Assembly: GCF_047511655.1 (NCBI RefSeq)
Contig: NC_133395.1
Coordinates: forward strand, 147,364,318 to 147,428,317
Direction: 5' to 3'
Origin: Castor canadensis
Lineage: Eukaryota > Chordata > Mammalia > Rodentia > Castoridae
DNA: 64,000 nt
Below the pieces are notes generated by a model. The model saw only the letters and a program-made list of their open reading frames with translations. It searched no databases and was not told where the DNA came from. Positions 28,732-40,700 of the stretch are shown one piece after another; positions within the stretch are counted from its first letter, which is position 1; each line of letters starts with the position of its first letter. The translations under genes were made by a program, and so were the position numbers.

Positions 28732-30594
28732 AGGATTAGCTGTAGTGCACATTGGTTCCTTTAATAGCTCTAAGCTGACACACGTTCCCCACTGAGAATA
28801 CATACGTGGGGTGTGACTGAGCCGCACTGACAGTGACAAACTGGCAAGGTGCTTGGAGATCATCGTGATCCTAACAGGGTTGTGTTAGCAACAGGAGAGA
28901 AAAGAGATAGGGTGAGACAAGTCCCATTGGCCTGGAGGGGGAGGTGGGCGGGGGGGCACTCGGACCATCCTCAGAATTCTCGCCGTGGTCTCCAGAGTGC
29001 CCCAAAGCTGAGGGGTGCAGGGTAGGCGAAGGCCACCCAACCTGCCATCTCTGCCAGGGAGCTGGGGCCTGGCTGGGTGGAGTCCCCGCTACCTGCAAGT
29101 GTCTCCTACAAAGCTTCTCAGGCACAAAAGCCATCTCCACATGGACCGTAGGGACCCCATCACTGTCGAATTGCTGGGGAAGGCGCCTGGCCTGTGTCCC
29201 GGCAGGACTGGGACCCACTGCATCTCTGGGGTTCCTTCCCTGGCCTCTGCCTTCTTCTCACCTTCTTAGGGTGAAGTTGTGTATGGCCCAGCATCCCTTC
29301 CAAACCCAAGTTCCTCTACGTCCCCATGGTGGCATGGCCGCCTGTGACGCTCAGAGTGTCGGTGCAGAGCTGTCTGTATGAGGAAGAACTCCACTCAAGG
29401 CAGTGAGGGCGTGAGATGGCAGACATGGCTGACATGCAGTGTCCTGTGCTGCTGCCCGATTCAGCCATGCACGGGGCATGTCTGTGTTCCTGCACCCCTT
29501 CTGGATTTCTTTAGCCAGACATGAGTGAGTCTGAATTTGCCTGTGTCTCTGTAAGAACTTTCACGTAAATAAATTCATGCATCTGAAAGAGACCTTGTTC
29601 AGACCACATGCCAGGACACCGAATCTGGGGATGTTGTCACCATCACGTGCTTCTAGGGAAGTGGGTGGGTGTGGGGACTCTGGGCTCTGGGGGAGAGTCA
29701 CAGGTCTGAGCCCAGAGGGCCTTGCTGTTTGCCTTTCCTTAGCTGCGAGCAGAAACACCCGCACAGCTGCCCAGGGCTCCCAGAGCAGGTGGAGGCTGAC
29801 TGCCGCACTCAGCTCAGGTTTTACATTTTCCTTCTCTAGAGAGAAGCCAGACAGGTAAGATGGGGCCCAGAACGCCACTGTGTGTTTGGCCTGGGCTGGG
29901 TCAGCTTTTGGGCCTCTGCCTGCCCTGCCTGGTCAGAAGAGCACAAACCTGCAGCCCCCAGGGCACAGAGTGGCCTTTGTGACCTTTAGCAGGGGACCAG
30001 CTCTTGACTCTGCCATGGTGCAGACAGGGTCGCTGGAGGGAGGGCAGGAGGGTCCCCTCTCCAGGGGAATAAGCGGGAGAAGGACCCGGCATGGGGAGGG
30101 GCAACTCCCACATTTTGGGGAAGATGGCTGAGCTCTGGGCTCCTAACCTCCATGTCAGGGGTTCTGGCAGGAAAGCCACCTCCTTTGAGATCCTAGGACC
30201 CCTGAATTGCATCTTGTGGGGGGGGTCAATGGCACCAGCCCCTCCCTGCAGATGGGCGTCCCCAGCCATGCCCCACCCAGGCCATGTGTGTACTAAGGGG
30301 ACTCTTGAGGTAACAGCAAGTCCCATTTTAAAGGAAGGGTACTTCCGAGGGGGGCGATCCCTGTTTATTGCTGGCCTTAAGTGAGGCTAAGAGCAGGCTG
30401 GGCGGGTTGGCCCCTGAGAGAGCAGGCCGGGCTAGGGCCTCAGTGGGGAGGTTACTAATGCCAGGTCCTGGGTGAGGCCTGGCCTGGCTGTCCTGCTGAG
30501 GCCTGGGGCAGGGTGGGGGGACCTCTGGTCCCTGCTTGGGTGGTCACTGGGTGCTCTGTGATGCCCTGGGCTGGCTGCGTTGGAAATCTCTTCT

Positions 30595-30610
30595 GCCACC
30601 AGAGGGCACT
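30595..30610 (+). promoter_or_regulatory. Consensus-perfect CTCF-like motif
   Basis: gCCACCAGAGGGCACt fits CCASYAGRKGGCRSY at every position. It lies in the MGLL 3' UTR near the convergent end with ABTB1. Binding is not shown. Confidence 0.5.
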
Positions 30611-31621
30611 GTGCTGCCAACACTGGGGACCCTGCCCTCCCCGTCCCTGGTGGCTCTGGGCAGCAGGAAGGCCCAGGCCCCAGGAGCATGGTCCTCATCC
30701 TCCTGGAAGGGCATGGGAGACACGGGGCCTGCCTAGTCCCTTCTTGGTGGCACTGGCCTCGCTCCGAGCGAACAGAGCCAGGCCCTGGGCAGAAGTGTGG
30801 GCCTCCATTCCTTCCAGCTGCCCTGGCCCCACACACCTACCAAAATATATAGTCTCTGCTTTAGAATGTATTTATATATTAGAAATCTCTCTTCCACAAA
30901 AGCTCTCCTTCCAGCATGTGGTGAGTGGGGGACTTAGGGAAAGGCAGCCTTTTAGAATACATATGGTGCCTTTGGGGGACCAGGCCCCCTGGCAGAAGGA
31001 AGGGGTACAGGAGAAGAGCCAGGGTTCCCTGCTCAGTGCTCTGCCTAGGCCGTGCTCTCCTGCCCACTGGGTAAGCCCGGCCTGGGCCAAGAAGGTCAGG
31101 GCTGCCTGTCCATTTTTAGGACGCTCAGGGCGCTTTCTGGGCCTCAGAAGGGCCGAGCAGCTGGCTCTGTGGGGACACAGGCCAGCTCAGCACACACCAG
31201 AGAAAGGCCAGTCAGAGAGAGTGCTGGGGTGGGAGTTCGAGTGGGGGCAGGAGAGAACAATCCTCCAGTTATTGCAGTCTGGGAACGTGGGGACTGGCCT
31301 CGTGGGCTCTGGGAGAGGCGGGCGGAGGCTGCGCTTTCTATTTGTTTTTTTTTAAAGTACATTTCAATACAGTCCTTCCGTGGAAAACTGCCTGTAACTA
31401 ACCCTTCTCTCTCTCTTTTTTGCATAAAGCATCTACCTCTTAAGGTAGAGCTAGTGGCTGACAGCCTTATATATGACAAAAATGTCTTTTTAAAAAAACT
31501 GAATTGTGCTAGGGATTCCTCCAATGTGTGATTTTTTTTCTGTAAGCCCCATCTGAGAAGCCAGCTCTGCCCTTCCTCTCCCTGCGTCCTCCAGACCGTG
31601 AGCAGGTCGCCAGCAGGGCGT

Positions 31622-31747
31622 TCAGGGTGGGGACCTAGCTCCCGCCATGGATATCCTCTGAGAGACCCACATGTTTATTTCGTGGAAGACGGAACGGGTC
31701 ACGTCAGGAAGCTCCTTGTGGAGAACGTGGTAGGCACCTTCATAGAT
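31622..31747 (-). CDS. MGLL: MGLL last coding exon with catalytic His269
   Basis: 41 codons plus TGA (31624-31622), acceptor gattgcag on the minus strand. It encodes [14 protein letters not shown] through W-V-S-Q-R, then the tail [10 protein letters not shown], which differs from the human tail at several positions. Confidence 0.96.
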   Translation of the reverse strand: MYEGAYHVLHKELPDVTRSVFHEINMWVSQRISMAGARSPP

Positions 31748-34700
31748 CTGCAATCGGGGAGACACGGAGTCAGGGCCGCGATGTCAGAAGTGGGAGGCGG
31801 GGGGTGGACGCAGGCAGGGGACGGCAGTGTGCGGTGTCATCGCTGGGGGGGCCCCCACAGCCGCTTCACATGGCTACAGACCCCTCACCCCCCTTTTTTC
31901 AGACAAGGCCTCACCTGGCTGGCCTTGAAAACCTGGGTTCAAGTGATCCTCCTGTTCGGCCTCCCAAGTAGCTGGTGTGTGCCACCATGCCCACGGGGGC
32001 CAAGGTGTTTAGATCAAATTACAGTTTCCCAAATGTCCTCCTACCTCCAGCCCTTGCCCTTCAGCTCCCTGCCAGGACCACTTCTGTGTCTCCACCTCCA
32101 ACAACCTTCTCTCCAGGGCTCTATCCACCATCCCCACCCCCAAGTCCTCACCCTCCATCAGCCCTCAGCTCACCCAGCAGCCCCCGAGCCCATGGTGGCT
32201 GTTCTTGGCAGGGTGTCCAGGGACCTCTGCGTGCCACAGCAGGGGACACTTGGCACTTGCATATCACCGGACTTAGCATCGTTCACTGGCTCTAGAACTT
32301 TTCCCCAAATGGCCTCTCTCTGCTGCCATTTGCCTGGAATTTCTGGATCTCTGTGCAAGGACACAGCGTGTGTCTCACAGAGTCCTGGCTCTTCCTCGAT
32401 TCGGCCTCAGCACAGCTGAGGTCCAGACCCCAGGGAGCACCCTTCACGGCACCTCTGTCACCTCAAACATTTGTTATTTCTTTGAGTAGAGAAATTCAAA
32501 ATCTCTCTTCTACCTATTTTGAAATAGACAATAAATTATTAACTATCCTGCTACGTAAGTGTAACTTCGTACCTGTTAACCTGCCTCCCCAGCCCTCTCC
32601 CTGCTCTGCTTCCCAGCCTCAGTAACCTCCGTTCTCCGCTGCACAACTTAGCGCCACACGTGAGTAAGAACCTGCCATCCCCGTCTCCTGTGTCGCTTGT
32701 TTCATACAACCTAACGTCCTCCAGGCTCATCCTGCCCTCCATGCTTTTCCTGCCTGTCCATCCATCAGTGGACACTTTGAGTCTGTACCTTTGCTGTTGT
32801 GCAGCTATCGTGCAGACGTCTCTCTGACACTGCTTCATCACAAGGTCGTTCAGGTTTTAGTGTTGCCTGTGGTGCTGCGGATGGAACCCAGGGCCGCCTG
32901 AGTGCCTGGTGTGCCCTCTACCCCCAAGCGACACCCCAGTTCTGTCTTCAGTGTTTTGGGGGTCTCCATCCTGTTTTCTGTAGCAGTTGCACCAATCTGC
33001 TCTCCTGCCAACAGCTTTCCTTAGCACTTCGATTCTACTCTTCCCATCCTATCCCATCCCATCCCATCCCACCAGGCCCCTCCTCCTGGATGAAGACCAG
33101 CCTCCAAGCTGCCTCCCTGCCTCCACACTCACAGCCATCCTCATGGCCAAGGGGGTTGCTTTCCAGTGTGAAGCCAGACCTGTGACAGTCACTCCCTGGC
33201 TCAGGAATGTGCAGGTGGCCTCTTGGATCAAGAGAGGGAGCCCAGACTTCTAGGTGGTCCAGCTCAGCGCCTTCCCACTGTGCCGGTCTCCCCCACTGGT
33301 GTACAGGATTCAGGGAGAGGAGAGCTTTGTCTGTCTGCCCCTGCATGATGTTGGGACCCAAGAAGTTCCTGAACTAAAGAAGCAATGGATGAGGAGATGA
33401 GGGAAAACATGAGTGCTCTTTGTGAGTGGACTCCTTCCCAGGGTGCTGGGGATGGACTCCAGGACCTGGAGCATGGGCAAGTGCTCCCACTGAGCCACAC
33501 CCAGCCCCTCCCTCCCTTTCTCCTTTCCTTTTTGGTGGTACAGGGGTTTGAACTCAAGGCTTTGCGCTTGCTAGGTAGTCGCTCTACCACCTGAGCCATG
33601 CCCCCAGCCCACTTTGCTTTAGTTAGTCTTCAGGTAGTGGCTCACATTTTTGACTGGGATGGCCTCAGACTTCAATCCTCCTACCTATGCTTCCCATGTA
33701 TTTGGAATAGCAGGCATGTGCCACCGTCCCTGGCTTATTGGTTCAGGTGGGGTCTCACTAACTTTTTGCCCAAGCTGGCCTGTAACCTCAATCCTTCTGA
33801 TCACTGCCTCTCAAGTAGCTGAGATTACAGGTGTGAGCCACCCTTCTGGCTCTCCTTTTCTTTTCTCTTGAAGTTCTTTCTGTTCCCCCACAAGCCTCTG
33901 TCTGGTGTCATGGTTCAGCAATGGCAGGAGCAAGCACCAGTAGTCTGCCAAGATGAGGCTTTGTCAGTCAGTCAGTCAGTCAGTGCAGAGGGACGGTGGA
34001 TGACAGAGCTCAATCAAGACTGTCATTCCCTGGGTATGGGCTGCTGTCTTTATAACCTGGTGAAAAAGCAGCTGTGGATCCAGCACGGGCCACAGAACAG
34101 GCCAGGATCTCAGCCATGCAGACCAGGGTGTAGCTGTACCTCTGGAACCATGACCCGCCCTGTGGTTTCAGGGTCATCTGATGGGTGCCCCACAGGGGCT
34201 CCTCTCCTTAGCTGGGAATCTTCCCAGTTCAATCGGACAAAAAAGACCAGAGTATCTGGGCCCCAAACACTGTGCATCCTGAAAGCCCATCTGAGTGGAC
34301 CCTGGCTGCTTCTTGTATCTAACATGCCACACAATCGGGGTGTCCTCAGGGCCTGTCCCCCGGGCACGTCCCCCAGGCTTTCCTCTGTAGGGTCAGCCCT
34401 GCAGACCCCCATGCTCTGCCACACGCTCAGCTCCTGTGCACCCCGAGCCCCCTGCTGGGCAGGCAGAGGGCGGCTGGGGCTCTGTCTGCGTCCCCGGAGT
34501 GTGATGTCCTCTCAGGAGGGCTCTGGGCACTGCCTAGTGCCCAGCTGTGGGTTCTTTTCTCCCGACTATTCTCTTCTTCCTTCAAGCTCATTCATGTGAA
34601 AGGACCAGCTAGTGACACACGTGCTCTGTTAGGATTCGCAGGGCCTCTGACTCCTGTCCTCCTGGCCAGTGAGGCCGGGGGGCCACCCTGAGACGCTGCC

Positions 34701-37700
34701 CTCCTGCCTGGCCCAGTGGGGAGGCCACAGCTCACCTTGAGCGTCTTGTCCTGGCTCCTGGCGGAGTCCATGAGCAGGTAGGCCCCTTTGCTGTCGCACA
34801 GGCGGTCAGCAGAGCCCTGCAGCAGCAGGAAGGGCACGGTCAGCTTGGGGAGGGCACGCTCCACCCGCGAGACGGCATTGAGCAGCTGGATGCCGAAACA
34901 CACCTTCAGCCCCGCGTGGCAGATGAGGGGGTCCGAGTTGTAAAGGTCAACCTGAGGGAGGACAGAAGCGGTCCCGTCAGCGTCCCCTCACGCAGGGGAC
35001 ACTTCCCCCTGTCTGGAGGAAGGCTTGTCTCTGCCATCAGCCCAATCTGAACCATTTCTCCTCGTGAGCTCGCTTCCCATGCAGCCATCCTGTGCTGGCC
35101 ATGGGGAACAGGTTTCGGGACCCCCGAGGACACCCAAATCTGAGGACACGGTCAGGCCCCTTATCTTACCTAAAATGGTGCTGGGTTTGAGTAGAATCTG
35201 CACACAGCCTACCTACTTCAAATTATTCATAGGTGACTTGCTGTACCTAACACGAAGTCAGTGCCACAGAAATAGTTGTGCACTGTGTTCTTCAGGAAGC
35301 AGCGGTAACGAAAGGTAGTCTGCATGGCAATCGAGCGAGCCTTGTAGGTAGAGCCCGAGGACCCAGAAGGCTGAGTGCGTACAACAGATGCAGCCACAGG
35401 AAATTCCCAGCTCCGAGCTGGGTTTTTTGAGTACAAACTGAGGACTTTGGGGGTTCGTCTGTTCTGTCTTCCCCCTCCCATCCCTGACTTGGCATCTGCC
35501 TGGCGGAGCAGTGAGGGGCACTCATGAGCCCAGGAACCACAGGGCCTGTGCGGGGAGCCCAAGGGCATGTCAGCAAGCACCCTGCTCCCTGGGAACAGAG
35601 GCAGAAGCCCTGGCCTGGCCACTGTGGGCGCTGGAGCAGGAGGCGGCGGTTCCTGGCTCTGCCAGGAAGCCCACTGCTCTGGCTGTGTGGATACCACCTC
35701 TTCCCTCCATAGGATGCGCCCAGAGGCTGGGTCCTCCCTCCTCAACCACTGGCCTGCCAGGGCCCTGGTTCCCACCGGCTCCCTCCTGGAGGCTTGGAAC
35801 CTGACCTGGCCCTTCTCAGGCCACCCTGTCCTCATTCTTCCTGCTTGGCTTGGTTTTGGCTTCACTCCTTCTGCCATAGGGCAGTTCAGGGGATCACTGC
35901 CCCAGTCTGTGGCCTGAGATGAGACACATGCCCCACAGAATCTGGGTGAGAAGTTCTCGAAGTCTCTCAGGCCCTCACGCCTACCCGTGAGGGCCTGATG
36001 CCCCTTTGATTACTTCCCTCCTCCTTGCAGATGGGTCCTGGGAAGGCTGGGGAGGACTGGGGGAGGGACAGAGGGCTGCCCAGTGAGGCACAGGGGCCGC
36101 TGGGTGCTCAGGTTCTCTAAAGGCGGGGGGGGGGGGGGCATGTCCTCTTGTTATCTCCCTTATAGGATCCGTCCAGAATCCCAGATTCACCCTGAAAGGA
36201 GCCAGGCTGTCCTGCAGTCACCCTGCCACTCTGGAGTCTTTCCCATGCCAGGCGGGGCCGCCAGAGAAGGGTCAGCCTCTTCCTGCAGCTGAGATGGTGA
36301 GAGCCCCGCGGGGCCAGGCCATCTGTTCAGCGGGTGAGAGGACTGGAGGCTGGCAGGGCAGTGAGTGGGTGATGCAGGGAGGGTGGCCATGGCTTAGGCT
36401 GCAGGGTGCTCATTCAGGGTCTGTAAGGAGCCCTGTGGGGAGGAGGGCTGTGGGGCTCCCAGGCTTGGGGTGGGTGGAGTCCTGGAGGATGCGCAGGACC
36501 CCACTGAGCAGCAGAAGCAAGAACAACTGACATCTGACTTCCCGCGCAGGCCGGCACTAAGCCTTTACATGTCTAGGACCCATCTGACCTTGTCATCACC
36601 CCGGGGGACTCTTGTCATCCATGTTATATCAATGAAGAGGCTGGCGCACAGAGACGCTTAATACACCCCATTTCCCCTTCTCCCCTGTATGCTCAGTTGG
36701 GTACACAACTTCCAGGGTAATGACTACACTTCCGGCCTCCCTTGCAGCTAAGTGTGGTCATGTGACCATGTTCTGGACAGCAGGAGGTGGCAGAAAGGCT
36801 AGGCATACAGTCTGGTCAAGGGCTTGTCCTTCCCTTACTCCTTTAGGGACAGAATGGAGCCACTGGGGCAAGGGTCACACATGAAGTGTCCAGCCACAAG
36901 ACAGGAGTCATGACGCTGAGAGTCTGCTGCTTGAGGTCTCAGTCTGACTGGGTTGGCTGTGCCCTGGCCAGCCCCACCCCACCCACACAGCCTCTAGCCT
37001 GGGTCTCTTCCGGGGCTCTGGAGACTGTGGCCCCAGGGCGGGGGGAGGGAGGTCTTCGGTCTGCCGCTGGAACAAATGCCGTGACCACCTCCTTCCTGAG
37101 GCTTTGTCCTGTTGACCTGAACACACTCCATGCCAAGGCCTGGAGAGCTTGCTCCATGTTTAATTGCTCTGATGGCTCCAGTGGCTTCCTGCTGTTGGCT
37201 TTGTTTCCACATCCCGGTCACATAGACCCTGTTTACACAATGGCCTATTCTGGGCCTGGGAAGGAGCCACCAGGTATATTGGGGAAAGGGCAGACCACGA
37301 TGTGACAGCCATGGCCAGAAGTGAGGGGCAGGGGGAAACCAAGAGGAGGGAAGAGGAGGACCGTGCCACATGGGGAAACTGAGGCTCAGAGGGTCATACC
37401 TTCCCCACCAGTAGCTTCTCTGGACTAGTCTCAGCAGCCTTTTTTTTTTCCAGAGTTGGGGATGGAGCCCTAAATCTCACTTCCTGGGGCGTCTGCTGGC
37501 AGTGGACCCAGCTATGAATCTGGCGTGGAGTGACCCCATCCTGGCTACAGATGGCTGATGTCTGGGGAACCGTCACAGGCTGAGATCTGATGTCTCCTTC
37601 CCCAGAGGCCAGGCGAAGCCATCTGTGGGCCTCAGGTTTCCCTGAGAGATCCAGAGGCTCCTGCTGGGGTTAGTTCCACAAGCCAACAGCTCTTTCCTGT

Positions 37701-40700
37701 CTCCCCACAAATCTCAGCAACACCCAGTCTCCTTGCTTTTGGGCTCTGAGACCTGGTGAGGTTGAACCTGCTGGCCTGGAGCCTCTGCGCCCCGAACGCG
37801 TCTCTCTTGGAAGAAACCTCACACCTGTGCCTGGCAGACACAGCCAAAATCCTCAGCCAGGACTTCTCTTATATTTTTGGTTGAGCAAAATCCAGACATA
37901 ACCCTACAGTCAAATCTCTTGACCTATTTTGAAGACTCTGTTCCATGATGAAATGCAATAGCATATTTTGTTCAGAAGAAGGTTAAAGTTAACACTCACT
38001 GTGCCCTAACTCTGAGCCAGGGTGGGGATGACCCAGGGCTGCGGCGTGCTAAGCATTTAACCACCTGTGTAGAGAAGGCTAGGGTCACTTGGGCCACCTG
38101 GAGCCAAGGAGGTAGCCAGGGCACCAGCCCTCACCAAGAGGACAGGCTTGGGCCTGGTGAGGACCATAAGGTGTAGGCTAGGAGACTGTGCGGTGACCTG
38201 ACAGGCCCCACGGCCAGCAAAGGGGATGGGGAGCCCCTGCGGGCAGATCGATACCTGTCCTCCCCATCTCCCTAATCACAGAGAAATATAGCCCAGGAGG
38301 CTTAATCTGCCATTCCCCCAGCCACCTACAGATGTGTCCAGAGATGGCTCTTCCTCCTTCCTCTAGTCCTCTCTCTCTTCCTCACCCTGCCATGGATGCT
38401 TCAGAGTCCATCCTAGAATGTCCACCTCCTTCCTCCATTGTTTAGATCTCTCTTGACCTATCTATTTTCATCACAGAGAAATCAGATAGTTCTGCCCAAG
38501 TCATCTTGGTGACATCGAGAAACCTGTGAGAAGCCTACCATGAACTGGCAGGTGTCAGAAGAGATAGTCTGTTCATCTCTTTGCCTTGAATGGTGGGAGA
38601 TGGGTGTACCGTTTCCCGTCAGAAAAACCTTTCTTATGCACAGGGCTTCCATCTCCCTGCTCTTGGTCTGATTAAATTGTGCACTCCTCTTTCTGCTAAG
38701 ACTTCACCAGGAAGGGAGGCCTTCCCAGAGCCTGGACAGGCCGGTGTCCCCAAACCCTTCTTGGCCTTCCTTGCTCTGGAGGTCTGCCCAGCTCTGCCCT
38801 GGAGCTCCGCTGCTGGCCCAGGGGCTCACTGTACTGGACCCCTGCACCCCAAAGCCAGGCTCCTTTTCAGAGTCTTGGCTGTGTTCCTTCCCCTGGCTCT
38901 TACATCCAAAAAGAGGAGGGTGGGAGGCAAGCCCCATTTCCAAAAGGTTCCTGTCCAGTTCAGGAATTTCAACCACCGAGGCTGGGCTCCCATTGATAGA
39001 TACCTACCTACCTACCTACCTACCTACCTACCTAAATTTAAATCAAAAACTCCTAAGGGTCATGATTGTCACAGGAATATTTGCCCTTCACACACAGGCC
39101 ACAGTCTGGCATGCTCCCAGTCCTGGGTTCCACCCCCAACACCAAAACCAAACCAAACCAAACAAAAATCCCTGTCACAGAACAAGTGTTGGAGCAATGC
39201 ATGCTGAGGCAGACAGCACAATGGCTGCAGAACACGGCGTGGCAGGTCCTTAAAAGCTCAACACAGAATCTCCATCAGTCTCGGTGTGTCCCCTTGGGGA
39301 CATGACCAGGACAATGGAAGCTGGGTCTCAGAGCAGCCCAGCCCGCTCCAGCGCTAAGATGCAGCTCCCACTGGACTCGGCCGGGCTGTGTCCAGGAGTC
39401 ATGTCAAGCGTGAGGCTCGTGTCCTCCATAGACAGGGTCTGCTCGGGCTGCGGCCACAGGCGTGCACTTTGTCTTGGGTCTGGCTGGCGGCTGGGGCTGT
39501 CCAGATGGCCTCTCCGTGCACCAGTTTTTCCACTGCCTTTGCAGCCTCCAGCCCCAGCCCTGTTCCTCCCGCACTCAGAGCTGCTCCAGCCTTGCCCTGG
39601 GGGTGGAAGGAGCTGGCAGCTGGGCTTATGGTGGGGGACACAGGACACAGGGTGCAGAAGCAATGCAGAGATACACGTGCTCTCTGCTCCCATCAGCACC
39701 GGAGCGCCCCACTCCCAGAGACACTGTAAAGGCTTGTTGTCCCTAAAAGGGCATTAGCAAAATTTTGTTGTCTCAGATAGACAGGCATTCCGTGGTTAAT
39801 GCAAGAATGACAGAGAGGCACAGAATAAAATGGGCTTTGCAAACCAAGCTTATCGGGAAGCTAATGGCCCGGTTGGGGGGGACTTCTGTGGGAGGTGGTG
39901 TCCTGGGGACAGAGTGGGAGGCCGGGCCTATCTTTAGCTGTGCTGCAATTAGTTGAAGGCTTCAGTGTGGCCAAGCTTTTCAAGACCCGGCAGGAGCCTT
40001 CCGAGGCACCAGGCAGTGTGTGTGAGGGACACGTGGGGACAGAAGGACGGGAGCCTGATCCTCGACACTGACACGTGAAACACTGGGTGTGGTCGAGGAG
40101 CGGCGCCCACCCTAGCAGCGAGAGGACCATATGGCCGGCCAGTGCCTGCGCGAGCACCAGCCAGCAGGGTGCGCTCAGAGGACACCTCGGTGTCACAGAG
40201 AGCAGATTTGGATGCAGAAGCCACAGTGCAGGATGAGCCACAACACTTCTGCCCCGGCCCATGCCCAGGGCTGGGGAAGGACGGAGCAGGGGCTTGGAAA
40301 GAGAGCAGCGTGCGCTGTCCTGGTAACTGGGTGGTTATCAAGGATTTTGTGCAGGAGAGGCCCGGCCACCCCTCCTCCTCCCTCCTCCTCCTTCCTCCCC
40401 AGTGTCCTTGGCCAGACAAAGAGCTAGAATCACATTCAAGGCTTTCAGAGTCGGAGGGATTCACATCCTTACTTCAGCGTTCTGTGCTTGGCTGAGTGAC
40501 TTGCCCTCCCTGGGCCCAAACTTCCACAACATCAAATACCAGCAATAAGCTGACTTCCCAGGGTTATGGTGAGACCAGAAAGGCTATGGTGTCTGGCACA
40601 GAGAAGGGTGTGATCAGTGTGCCCTGGTGACGTGGAGATGAGAAGAGGGCTTTTTCTGCCTTTCTTCTGGAGGCTTCACACACGGGGAGAGCAGGAGCCT

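Larger units (their letters stand above)
28710..31621 (-). other. MGLL: MGLL 3' UTR, about 2.9 kb
   Basis: Continuous sequence from the stop codon to a minus-strand AATAAA. Its length agrees with the long 3' UTR of human MGLL. It contains a U/A-rich patch (about 30841-30890) and a consensus CTCF-like motif (30595-30610). Long frames on the opposite strand (for example 30513-31355) are judged chance. Confidence 0.75.
31748..34735 (-). other. MGLL: MGLL last intron
   Basis: 2.99 kb. It holds a B1-like SINE in antisense (31890-31990), an L1 3' end fragment (32470-33045) with an ID-like SINE inside, an ATCCC repeat, three adjacent SINE units (33433-33856) and a short GTCA repeat. No coding stretch recognised. 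Confidence 0.8.

Noticed and set aside
30513-31355. 280-codon plus-strand frame antisense to the MGLL 3' UTR
   Set aside because: Low-complexity Gly/Pro/Arg/Trp composition and no similarity to known proteins. It overlaps a clear 3' UTR on the other strand.
31598-32419. 273-codon plus-strand frame crossing the last MGLL exon
   Set aside because: It is the shadow of the real minus-strand exon and runs through a B1-like SINE.
33963-33984. Possible CRISPR-like array from regular GTCA units
   Set aside because: Simple tetramer microsatellite in a mammalian intron, no spacers; CRISPR arrays are not expected in this genome.
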